Assembly (NCBI RefSeq): GCF_000250675.2
Contig: NC_018681.1
Span: 8,432,001 to 8,496,000, forward strand
DNA from: Nocardia brasiliensis ATCC 700358
GTDB taxonomy: Bacteria > Actinomycetota > Actinomycetes > Mycobacteriales > Mycobacteriaceae
Direction: 5' to 3'
Length of the DNA: 64,000 nucleotides
How positions within the stretch are numbered: position 1 is the stretch's first letter; every line of letters begins with the position of its first letter. Both the position numbers and the translations under genes were made by a program. This document shows, piece by piece, positions 1 through 7,136 of the stretch. The notes under the pieces are model-generated. The model did no database searches, was not told the DNA's origin, and saw nothing but the letters and a program-made list of their open reading frames with translations.

Positions 1-1165
1 TACCCGCCCGGCTCCAGTAGTCGATCACGATATCGGCGCCGATGGCGAGGGTGCCCGCGCCCGCGTGCAGTCCGTCGTTCCAGATGCGCGGACGCTTGCC
101 GTGCGCGCGAACTATCTCCGCACCCCAGTTGATCAGGCCGAGAAAGGCGTCGACCGGCTGGGCGTCAGGCCCGTAGGTCGCCCGAGCGTAGGCACCGAGC
201 TGCGGGTAATCGTCGTAGCCTGCCACCTGTGCGCCGTCGAGCAGGAACTCGTCCGCGCCGAGATGCCAATAGCGGCCGGGGAACAGCGGCAGGAACTCTT
301 CCAGGATGTCGCGCATCAGGTCGTAGCTGCGCGGATCGGCGATGTCGATCGCCGCGTCGGAGACCTTGCCGGTCGCACTGCGCAGCTTCAGCTCTGGGTA
401 CGCGGCCAGGATGCCGTTCATGTGGCCGGGAAAGTCCACCTCGGGCACGATCTCGACCTGGTGCCGGGCGGCATACGCGATCAGCTCACGGATGTCCTGC
501 TTCGAATAGTGCTGTGCGGCGGTGATTTCCGGATGGCGCGCGCTCTCGAGCCGGAACCCGAAGGTGTCCGAGAAGTGCAGGTGCAGCAGATTCAACTTCA
601 GCTGACCCATCCGGCGGATCTGCGCGCGCAACAGCTCCACCGGCATGAACTCGCGCCCGACGTCCAGCATCAGGCTGCGTTCGCGGTAGCGTGGCCAATC
701 CGTCACGGTGCCACCGGGTATCGCGGTCTGCCCGCGCAACATCTGCAGCGCCGACCTGGTGGCGTAGAACGCGCCCGCCGTGTCCGCGCCGCGCAGCTCC
801 AGCGTCTCGCCGACCGAGATCCGGTAGGCCTCGGGGGTTTCCGGAGCGTCCGGTATCGATCCGGTAGTCAGGACGATATCGCCCACGCCGCCTGCCGTGC
901 CGGGTTGCGCGCGGACGTCGCGACCGGTGAAGGCTTGCAGCGCCGTCGCGAAATCCGCTGCGGTATCCCGCAAACCGGGCTCGGCGTAATACACGCGCAC
1001 CTGCGCACCTAGGGAGAAGGCCGCACCGCCGGCCTGCCACGCCTGCACAGACGGCAACGTCCGTGGGAAAGTCGGTTCGGCTGTGGCCGGTGGCGCGCCG
1101 CCGACCCCCAGCCCGGCCGCGACCAGCATCGCCGCCACACCCGCAGCCATCGTCCGCATCGACAT
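1..1165 (-). CDS. Secreted beta-N-acetylhexosaminidase, GH20 family (3' end outside window)
   Basis: Partial gene: the reading frame runs off the left edge. The protein opens with a signal peptide (Met-Ser-Met-Arg-Thr, a hydrophobic Ala/Val/Gly stretch, then Pro-Ala-Thr-Ala-Glu as a likely cleavage region). A GH20 N-terminal alpha/beta domain follows, then the start of the TIM barrel with NLLHLHFSDTFGFR and the family signature HLGADEF, whose Asp-Glu pair is the catalytic dyad of substrate-assisted hexosaminidases. It should remove terminal GlcNAc or GalNAc from chitin or peptidoglycan fragments outside the cell. The start at 1165 precedes the whole signal peptide; a second in-frame ATG lies 6 nt downstream, and the ribosome site is weak. 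It follows purH in the same direction after a gap of about 95 nt, so it may or may not share that transcript. Confidence 0.9.
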   Translation of the reverse strand, partial: MSMRTMAAGVAAMLVAAGLGVGGAPPATAEPTFPRTLPSVQAWQAGGAAFSLGAQVRVYYAEPGLRDTAADFATALQAFTGRDVRAQPGTAGGVGDIVLTTGSIPDAPETPEAYRISVGETLELRGADTAGAFYATRSALQMLRGQTAIPGGTVTDWPRYRERSLMLDVGREFMPVELLRAQIRRMGQLKLNLLHLHFSDTFGFRLESARHPEITAAQHYSKQDIRELIAYAARHQVEIVPEVDFPGHMNGILAAYPELKLRSATGKVSDAAIDIADPRSYDLMRDILEEFLPLFPGRYWHLGADEFLLDGAQVAGYDDYPQLGAYARATYGPDAQPVDAFLGLINWGAEIVRAHGKRPRIWNDGLHAGAGTLAIGADIVIDYWSRAG

Positions 1166-1259
1166 GTGGCCACTCTACGAACTCGCGCGCCCTTCGCCGG
1201 CCGGATCCCGAAGCACAGGCGATTCGGGTGGCGGAGCGAAGGGCGCGCGGTGGACTCGA

Positions 1260-2843
1260 CTAGTGGGCGAAGTGCCGCGAACCGGTCAGGTACAGCGTGA
1301 CGCCCGCTTCCCGGGCCAGGTCGATGGTCTCCTGGTCGCGCACCGACCCACCCGGCTGCACGATCGCCCGCACTCCGGCCTGGATCAGCTGCTGCGGGCC
1401 GTCCGGGAACGGGAAGAACGCGTCCGAGGCCGCGACCGAGCCCTTGGCCCGATCACCCGCGCGCTGCACGGCCAACTGCACCGCGTCCACTCGGTTCACC
1501 TGGCCCATGCCGACGCCGACCGAGGCGCCGTCGTGGGCCAGCAGGATCGCATTGGACTTCACCGCCCGGCAGGCGCGCCACGCGAATTCGAGGTCGGCCA
1601 GCGTCTCGGCGTCGGCCGCGGCGCCCGCCACCAACGTCCAGTTGACCGGGTCGTCGCCCGCGGCATCGAGGATGTCGCGCTGCTGCAGCAGCGCACCACC
1701 GCTGATCGGGCGCAGCTCGGCGCCCGCCCGGCGCGGCGGCTCGGCGATCAGGATGCGCACGTTCTTCTTGCGCTGCAACACTTCCACCGCGCCGTCGGCG
1801 TAGGCGGGGGCCACGATCACCTCGGTGAAGATCTCGGCGACCTGCTCGGCCAGTTCGACGGTGACCTCGCGGTTGGCCGCGATCACCCCGCCGAACGCGC
1901 TCACCGGATCACACGCGTGCGCCTTGCGATGCGCCTCGGCGATATCGGCGCCCACCGCGATCCCACACGGGTTGGCGTGCTTGATGATCGCCACGGTCGG
2001 CCCGGTGTGGTCGTAGGCGGCGCGCCACGCGGCGTCGGCATCGGTGTAGTTGTTGTACGACATCTCCTTGCCGTGCAACTGACGCGCCTGTGCGAGACCG
2101 GCGCTGCCGCCGTTGTCGGTGTACAGCGCCGCCGCCTGATGCGGGTTCTCGCCGTAACGCAGCACGGCGGCGCGCTCCCAGGTGCCGCCGAGCCAGCCGG
2201 GGAATTGCTCGCCCGCCTCGGCGGGCGCCTGCGCGACACCGGGCACGAGCACCGAGGTCATCCAGCTCGCCACCGCGACGTCATAGCTCGCCGTGTGCTG
2301 AAAAGCCTTGGCCGCCAGCGCCGTCCGCTCGGGCAAGGTGAACCCGCCGGACTGCGCCGCGGCGAGCACCTGGTCGTAGTCGCCACTGTCGACGACGACC
2401 GCGACGGACGGATGGTTCTTCGCGGCCGCCCGCACCATCGACGGCCCGCCGATGTCGATCTGCTCGACGCACTCGTCGGGGGTCGCGCCGCTGGCCACGG
2501 TCGCGGTGAACGGGTAGAGGTTCACCACCACCAATTCGAATGCGGCCACACCCAATTCGGCCAGCTGATCCGCGTGTTCCTGCTTGCGCAGGTCGGCGAG
2601 GATGCCCGCGTGCACCCGCGGGTGCAGCGTCTTCACCCGCCCGTCGAGGGTCTCCGGGAAACCGGTGAGCTCCTCGACCTTGGTCACCGGGATACCGGCG
2701 TCGGCGATCTTGCTCGCGGTCGAGCCGGTCGAGACCAGCTCGATGCCCGCGGCGTGCAGACCGGTCGCGAGTTCGACGAGGCCGGTCTTGTCGTAGACAC
2801 TCACCAGGGCCCGGCGCAACGGCTTGCGCTCATACTCGCTCAT
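1260..2843 (-). CDS. purH: Bifunctional AICAR formyltransferase / IMP cyclohydrolase PurH
   Basis: Catalyses the last two steps of purine biosynthesis: AICAR plus 10-formyl-THF to FAICAR, then ring closure to IMP. The 527-residue length is normal. The N-terminal methylglyoxal-synthase-like cyclohydrolase domain covers roughly residues 1-145 (VSVYDKTGL, STGSTA, KTLHPRVHAGIL). The C-terminal AICAR transformylase domain carries RYGENPHQ at about 230-236 and KHANPCG at 288-294, with the catalytic Lys-His. The ATG at 2843 lies inside the last codons of purN (14-nt overlap), so the two are translationally coupled. The order perM-purN-purH is the same as in mycobacteria (Rv0955-Rv0957). Confidence 0.97.
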   Translation of the reverse strand: MSEYERKPLRRALVSVYDKTGLVELATGLHAAGIELVSTGSTASKIADAGIPVTKVEELTGFPETLDGRVKTLHPRVHAGILADLRKQEHADQLAELGVAAFELVVVNLYPFTATVASGATPDECVEQIDIGGPSMVRAAAKNHPSVAVVVDSGDYDQVLAAAQSGGFTLPERTALAAKAFQHTASYDVAVASWMTSVLVPGVAQAPAEAGEQFPGWLGGTWERAAVLRYGENPHQAAALYTDNGGSAGLAQARQLHGKEMSYNNYTDADAAWRAAYDHTGPTVAIIKHANPCGIAVGADIAEAHRKAHACDPVSAFGGVIAANREVTVELAEQVAEIFTEVIVAPAYADGAVEVLQRKKNVRILIAEPPRRAGAELRPISGGALLQQRDILDAAGDDPVNWTLVAGAAADAETLADLEFAWRACRAVKSNAILLAHDGASVGVGMGQVNRVDAVQLAVQRAGDRAKGSVAASDAFFPFPDGPQQLIQAGVRAIVQPGGSVRDQETIDLAREAGVTLYLTGSRHFAH

Positions 2844-3480
2844 CAGGGATTACTGCCTTTCGTCCGTCGGAAACAATGCCCCGCGTCGCGGCGGCGGCGA
2901 CCACCTGCGCCAGCAACCGCCGTTCGACAACCTTGATGCGCTCGTGCAGGCTCGCCTCGTCGTCGTCGGGCAGCACCGGCACCGCCTCCTGCGCGAGGAT
3001 CGGGCCGGTGTCGACGCCCGCGTCGACCAGGTGCACGGTCGAGCCGGTGACCCGCACGCCGTAGGCGAGCGCGTCCCGCACCCCGTGCGCGCCGGCGAAG
3101 GCGGGCAGCAGCGCGGGATGGGTGTTGATGATCCGGCCGCCGAAGCGCCCGAGGAAGCGCGCACCGAGGATCTTCATGAACCCCGCGGAAACCACGAGAT
3201 CGGGTGCGTACCCCGCGACCGCGTCGGTGAGCGCGGCGTCCCAGGCGACGCGATCGGGGAAGTCGTTCAGCGCCACGCGGAAATGCGGCACGCCCGCCGC
3301 TTCGGCATGCGCGGTCGCCGGACAGGGACGGTCCACCCCGACGGCGACGATCCGCGCCGGGAAGTCGGCGGCGGTGGCCGCGTCGAGCAGCGCGCGCAGC
3401 AGCGATCCGGTGCCCGAGGCGAGCACGACTACGGTCGCCGGAGTCGCGGTGGGGGTCCACCGGGCAGCGGGCGACGCCAC
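2830..3480 (-). CDS. purN: Phosphoribosylglycinamide formyltransferase PurN
   Basis: Transfers a formyl group from 10-formyl-THF to GAR, the third step of purine synthesis. Visible features are the N-terminal VVVLASGTGS loop, the catalytic Asn-Thr-His-Pro (RIINTHPALLP, matching Asn106/His108 of E. coli PurN) and the catalytic Asp in VDAGVDTGPI. I give the GTG start at 3480 (216 residues). The frame is open much further upstream, and the only good Shine-Dalgarno (AGGAG, 3534-3530) sits 7 nt before an in-frame CTG at 3522, which would give 230 residues. The true start is therefore unsettled. The stop overlaps purH by 14 nt; perM lies upstream on the same strand, ending at 3579. Confidence 0.93.
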   Translation of the reverse strand: MASPAARWTPTATPATVVVLASGTGSLLRALLDAATAADFPARIVAVGVDRPCPATAHAEAAGVPHFRVALNDFPDRVAWDAALTDAVAGYAPDLVVSAGFMKILGARFLGRFGGRIINTHPALLPAFAGAHGVRDALAYGVRVTGSTVHLVDAGVDTGPILAQEAVPVLPDDDEASLHERIKVVERRLLAQVVAAAATRGIVSDGRKAVIPDERV

Positions 3481-3578
3481 GGGTTCGGCGGCCGGCGAAG
3501 GCGGCGGGGTGGGTGAGCTCAGGGCTCTACTCCTGCGGTCGATCGGACGGCGGCCGGAACGGCTCCGCCGGGTAGAGC

Positions 3579-5087
3579 CTAACGACCGTCTACCCGGTGA
3601 CTTTCCGGCAGGTCCGCCTCGACCACCTCGGCATCGACGATGTCCGGTGTGGTATTCGCGCCGGGGGCGCGCACCGTCTCGATGGACGTCTGTTCCTCGA
3701 CGAGTTCGCCGTCCAGAGCCTCGTCCGAGTCCTGGTACGGGTAGTCGTCGTACTCGTCGTCGAGGTATTCGCGGTCGTCGTCCGCGTAGTGATCGTCGGC
3801 GTAGTAATCGTCTTCGTAGTCGTCGGCGTAGTAGTCGTGCTCGTCGTACGGATCGGTGTAGTCCGCGGGCGCGGCGCCGACCGGGACGAGGAACCAGCGC
3901 GCGAACGCCAGGCCGGCATACCCGGGGACCGCCAGCCAGGCGAAGGTGACCGCGGCGAAGATCGGCAGATCCAGTCCGACCCGGCCGAAGGTGCCGAGTT
4001 CGCCGCCTGCCACCGCCGCGAGCAGCACCAGTATCAGGGTCGCCAGCGCGGCCGAACTCAGCGTCGCCCACGGCGCGCCGATCCGGTCGGTCGAGCGCCG
4101 CGCGAGATCGAGCCCGCCGAGCACCCCGATCCCCGCCGGGAGCAACAGCAGCACCGGCCACCAGGCGGGCGCGGGTCCGGTCGGCACCGCCACCAGCAAC
4201 GGCAGCGCCGGAATCGGCCCGCCCACCACGGCGAACAGGCCGAACGACGCCGCACCGATCTGCGCGGTCGACCCGACGAGCACGCCGACCGCCTGCACCA
4301 CCAGATTCGGCAGATAGGCCAGCGACAGCAGGGTCAGCCCGAGCACGCCCGCGGCGTTGCCCGCGCCGGCGTAGGTGGCACCGACCCGCGAGACGTGCAG
4401 CAGGAACGACACCAGCGTCAGCACCGTCGCACAGCCGAGCAGGCGCAGCACCGCACGGCCCGCGCCATACATTCCCGAGATCGCCCAATCCGGTAGGCGC
4501 AGCAGCGCGAAGACTCCCCGCCGATTGGCGGTCGCGATCCCACCAAGGGCCGCAACCAGATACAGCCCGGTGACCCACGCGAAGGCGGCGAGTGTGTTCG
4601 GCGGTTGCAGCGCGACGACACCGGAGGCGTCCTCGGCGACCGCGAGACAGATGGCTGTGATCAGCAGGGGCCCGGCCAGCGCGGCGCCGACGATCCAGCC
4701 GAGATCGGCTCGAGTACTGCCGGGTTCGACCGCTCGCGCGCATTCACGGCTGGCCAGCCAGACCACGAGCGCCGTCGGCAGCAACGGCAGCAGGCCGAGC
4801 GAGGTCTTGCCGATCACCAGCGGAACCTGATGCACGCCAAGCCATCCCGCGGCGATGGCACCCGAGGTGCCGGCCAGATTGCTGCCCGAGGAGAACAGGG
4901 CGGCGAGCATGAGGACGATGATCGCGGTGAGCGCGTAGGTGGTCGGTCGTCCGGCGACCAGCACGAGGACCCTGGCCCGCTCCGGGGTCAGCGACAGAAA
5001 CCCGGTCCCTTCGGCGTCGGCGTGCGGTTCCGGCACACCGCGGGACTCGGCGGTCCGGCGCGCAAGGGAGTTCCTGGGGGCGTTCAT
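3579..5087 (-). CDS. perM: Divisome-associated polytopic membrane protein PerM (DUF6350)
   Basis: A 502-residue integral membrane protein with about nine or ten hydrophobic segments between residues ~50 and ~390. Identity rests on position directly upstream of purN-purH, as with mycobacterial perM (Rv0955), and on the DUF6350-like architecture. The mycobacterial protein is reported to support cell division by stabilising divisome component FtsB. The last ~110 residues form a soluble tail that is unusually rich in Asp and Tyr (for example YADDYEDDYYADDHYADD), then Glu/Asp/Val-rich to the end; I infer this tail is cytoplasmic. The underlying DNA at about 3740-3860 is a near-repetitive run of Asp/Tyr/Glu codons. 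Translation starts at ATG 5087. Confidence 0.87.
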   Translation of the reverse strand: MNAPRNSLARRTAESRGVPEPHADAEGTGFLSLTPERARVLVLVAGRPTTYALTAIIVLMLAALFSSGSNLAGTSGAIAAGWLGVHQVPLVIGKTSLGLLPLLPTALVVWLASRECARAVEPGSTRADLGWIVGAALAGPLLITAICLAVAEDASGVVALQPPNTLAAFAWVTGLYLVAALGGIATANRRGVFALLRLPDWAISGMYGAGRAVLRLLGCATVLTLVSFLLHVSRVGATYAGAGNAAGVLGLTLLSLAYLPNLVVQAVGVLVGSTAQIGAASFGLFAVVGGPIPALPLLVAVPTGPAPAWWPVLLLLPAGIGVLGGLDLARRSTDRIGAPWATLSSAALATLILVLLAAVAGGELGTFGRVGLDLPIFAAVTFAWLAVPGYAGLAFARWFLVPVGAAPADYTDPYDEHDYYADDYEDDYYADDHYADDDREYLDDEYDDYPYQDSDEALDGELVEEQTSIETVRAPGANTTPDIVDAEVVEADLPESHRVDGR

Positions 5088-5105
5088 GACAATTCAGCGT
5101 GGCAG

Positions 5106-5154
5106 CTTCCCCGGCGCGAGCGGGTCAGGCGCGCCGCGAACTCGCGCCGGGAAG
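5106..5154 (-). terminator. Hairpin between DUF5336 gene and perM
   Basis: Arms 5106-5120 (CTTCCCCGGCGCGAG) and 5141-5154 (CTCGCGCCGGGAAG) pair over 14 bp with a single bulged C and a 20-nt loop. The hairpin begins 6 nt past the stop of the upstream DUF5336 gene and ends just before perM. There is no strong U-tract, so it may attenuate rather than fully end transcription. Confidence 0.55.
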
Positions 5155-5159
5155 GACTG

Positions 5160-6248
5160 CTACTTGTTGTCTTCGGACGGCCGGAACGCCTGGGTGGCGT
5201 CGGAGGCCGGATCGCCGCTCTGCTCACCGCCGAACGGCTGCGGAGACTGCTGCGCGCCCGGCTGACCCGGCTGCCCGTAGTTCGACGCACCGTACGGCGA
5301 CTGCTGGGCGGGCTGCTGGGTCGAGCCGAAATGCTGCGTGGCGCCCTCGTCCGGGCGGGCCTGCGGCACGCTCGGCTGACTCGGCTGGCTCTGCCCGTAG
5401 GGCGAACCCTGCTGCGCCGCACCGAAAGCCGTGGTCGGCTGGCCGTAGGACGGCTGCTGGCCATAGGCTTGCCCCGGCTGCTGACCGTAGGCCGACTGGC
5501 CCGGCTGGCTCTGGCCGTACGGCGAAGCCTGCTGCGGCGCACCATAACCGGCCTGCTGGCCGTAAGGAGACTGCTGGCCGTACGACTGGGCGGGCTGCTG
5601 CTGACCGTAACCCTGCTGCTGACCGTAGCCGGGCTGGCTCTGGCCGAACGACGCGCCGGGCTGCTGCTGGCCGTAACCGCCCTGGGCGTAACCCTGCGTC
5701 GCCGGCGCGGCCGGACGCGGCGCGGGCGCCTTGACGATGCCCGATTCGAACAGCACCGCGCCGATCGCCAGCGCGGCCTGCGCGAAGGCGAGTACGAGCA
5801 GGATGTAGGCGCCCCACTTCAGCTCGATGCCGTCACTGAGCGTGAACGAATGCAGCAGCAGCGCGAGGAAACCCGCGGTGGACCCGGCCGCGGCGGCCCC
5901 GGTCCAGCTCTGCTTCGGCAGCAGCGAGAGGGCGGCGAGCAGACCACCGAGCAGCAGGATGCCGAGCAGCGCGGCACCGGACGCCTCGAACAGGCTGGCC
6001 GTCTCGCTACCGGATACCCGGGTGCCGCCGAAGTCGACCGGCTTGGTGCCGATGTAGGGCACGAAACCGAGCAGGAAGTTGATCACACCGAGCGCGGCGA
6101 CACCGACCACGAGGAAGAACGGCAGACCCTTGGACTCAGCACCGGACGCGCTCGAGCCGGAGCTGGCACCACCTGCCGTCGAACCGAAGCTTGCGGATGT
6201 GGATGGCGCGGGTGTGTTGTACCCGGAGCCCCCGGACGGGTATGACAT
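5160..6248 (-). CDS. DUF5336 membrane protein, homologue of the mycobacterial 34-kDa antigen (Rv0954)
   Basis: A 362-residue protein in three parts. Residues 1-40 are a Ser/Gly/Ala-rich cytoplasmic head. Residues ~41-180 hold four predicted membrane helices (for example GLPFFLVVGVAALGVINFLL). Residues ~185-362 form a low-complexity tail built of Gly-Tyr-Gly-Gln-Gln and Ser-Pro-Tyr-Gly-Gln units. The topology, tail composition and position next to perM match Rv0954, which is linked to the mycobacterial cell-division and envelope-growth machinery. The specific biochemical role is unknown. The Gln/Tyr/Gly tail is prion-like in composition. It probably has its own promoter in the ~260-nt gap upstream, and a hairpin follows its stop. 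Confidence 0.85.
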   Translation of the reverse strand: MSYPSGGSGYNTPAPSTSASFGSTAGGASSGSSASGAESKGLPFFLVVGVAALGVINFLLGFVPYIGTKPVDFGGTRVSGSETASLFEASGAALLGILLLGGLLAALSLLPKQSWTGAAAAGSTAGFLALLLHSFTLSDGIELKWGAYILLVLAFAQAALAIGAVLFESGIVKAPAPRPAAPATQGYAQGGYGQQQPGASFGQSQPGYGQQQGYGQQQPAQSYGQQSPYGQQAGYGAPQQASPYGQSQPGQSAYGQQPGQAYGQQPSYGQPTTAFGAAQQGSPYGQSQPSQPSVPQARPDEGATQHFGSTQQPAQQSPYGASNYGQPGQPGAQQSPQPFGGEQSGDPASDATQAFRPSEDNK

Positions 6249-6457
6249 GTCGTCGTCTCCTAGGTCGAGTCATACGTGGTCTGTGCTGGCTGGATCTTCT
6301 CCTGACGCTACTGCACTCACCCGCCCAGGTCACCCTCAACGGACCGGCCGTACGGCACGATCCTTCGTTTCCGAGCAGGTCGCGGGCCGTTTGCCGACGG
6401 CAAGCGCTACCTCGTGGAAGCAGTTCCCGCCACCGTGTCCGCCCAGGGACGCGCGAC

Positions 6458-6497
6458 GGCCCGGAACCGTGTCTCCGAACGGACACGACGCCGGGCC
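6458..6497 (-). terminator. Two-tier hairpin after the small secreted-protein gene
   Basis: Outer arms GGCCCGG (6458-6464) and CCGGGCC (6491-6497) enclose an inner stem CGTGTC(T)CCG / CGGACACG with a 2-nt loop. It lies 11 nt beyond the stop of the small gene at 6509-6739 and ends that transcription unit in a plausible way. The rest of 6249-6457 holds no gene that I can see and presumably contains the promoter of the DUF5336 gene. Confidence 0.55.
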
Positions 6498-6508
6498 ATG
6501 GACGCCCC

Positions 6509-6739
6509 TCAGTACTGCGGCTTGATGTACCACGCCCCGGGGGCACCCTCGCAGGTGTAGTCGGCCCATTCGCCGTTCTCCATGCCGAGGTTGCCCTGGC
6601 GTTCACAGGTCGCCAGCTGTTCGTACGGGCCGAGACCGGTCTGCTCCGGGGCGGCCACGGCGATGCCGTCGGTCAGTCCGGCGCCGAACAGTCCGGCGAA
6701 GGTGATCGCGGCGACGGCCGCGAAACGTGCGATGGTCAT
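6509..6739 (-). CDS. Small secreted two-Cys protein, copy 1
   Basis: A 76-residue exported protein of unknown function. An Arg-containing N-terminus and hydrophobic core (FAAVAAITFAGLFGAGL) end in Ala-Val-Ala-Ala-Pro, a typical signal-peptidase site near residue 30. The mature part has LGPYEQLATC, then ERQGNLG, GEWADYTC and PGAWYI, so it has two cysteines spaced to form one disulfide. It is a tandem paralogue of the gene at 6774-7034, with the same block order (LGP[YF]E, C, GN.G, GEW.D, C, GAW). The 34-nt spacing and shared direction suggest one transcript. Confidence 0.75.
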   Translation of the reverse strand: MTIARFAAVAAITFAGLFGAGLTDGIAVAAPEQTGLGPYEQLATCERQGNLGMENGEWADYTCEGAPGAWYIKPQY

Positions 6740-6773
6740 ATCGAATTCCTTCGTGGTCGGTCGATTGCGGTCG

Positions 6774-7034
6774 TCAGCGGGGGACGAGTCGCCAGGCGCC
6801 GTAACTGCCGACGCAGTCGAAGTCCTGCCACTCGCCGGCCTCGACGCCCTGGTTGCCGCGGCCGAGGCACTGGTGCTCGTATTCGAACGGGCCGAGGTTG
6901 CCGGGGGCGGCGGGGGCGGCCGAACCGCTGTCGAACGGCCCCGCGTGCGCGGGGGCGAGGGTGCCGAGCAAGCCGGCGACAGTCAGTGCGGCGGTCGCGG
7001 CGGCGCGGGCGGCCACAATGCGGGGAGTGATCAT
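6774..7034 (-). CDS. Small secreted two-Cys protein, copy 2
   Basis: An 86-residue exported protein, paralogous to its downstream neighbour. The signal peptide (AAATAALTVAGLLGTLAPAHA) ends with an Ala-His-Ala cleavage motif at about residue 31. The mature domain contains LGPFEYEHQC, GRGNQGVEAGEW, QDFDC and GSYGAW, sharing two Cys and the Gly-Glu-Trp core with the other copy. Function is unknown. The pairing recalls small secreted effectors or envelope proteins of mycolata, but nothing here shows an activity. The start ATG at 7034 begins a complete signal sequence. Confidence 0.75.
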   Translation of the reverse strand: MITPRIVAARAAATAALTVAGLLGTLAPAHAGPFDSGSAAPAAPGNLGPFEYEHQCLGRGNQGVEAGEWQDFDCVGSYGAWRLVPR

Positions 7035-7136
7035 GATCGTTGCTTCCTGTGCGGGTGGATGGCGTTGTGCGAACCAGACTCCCGGCCGGCCGTCTCAGCG
7101 CGGTTTCACCTACATTTCACGAGGTAGGAAGCATTT

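Noticed and set aside
1083..2936. Long plus-strand open frame opposite purH
   Set aside because: It is antisense to a clear purH; high GC content removes stops on the opposite strand, and the product has no recognisable domain.
2830..4743. 637-residue minus-strand frame spanning purN and much of perM
   Set aside because: Only its C-terminal ~216 residues are protein-like (PurN). The rest is Arg/Gly-rich out-of-frame perM.
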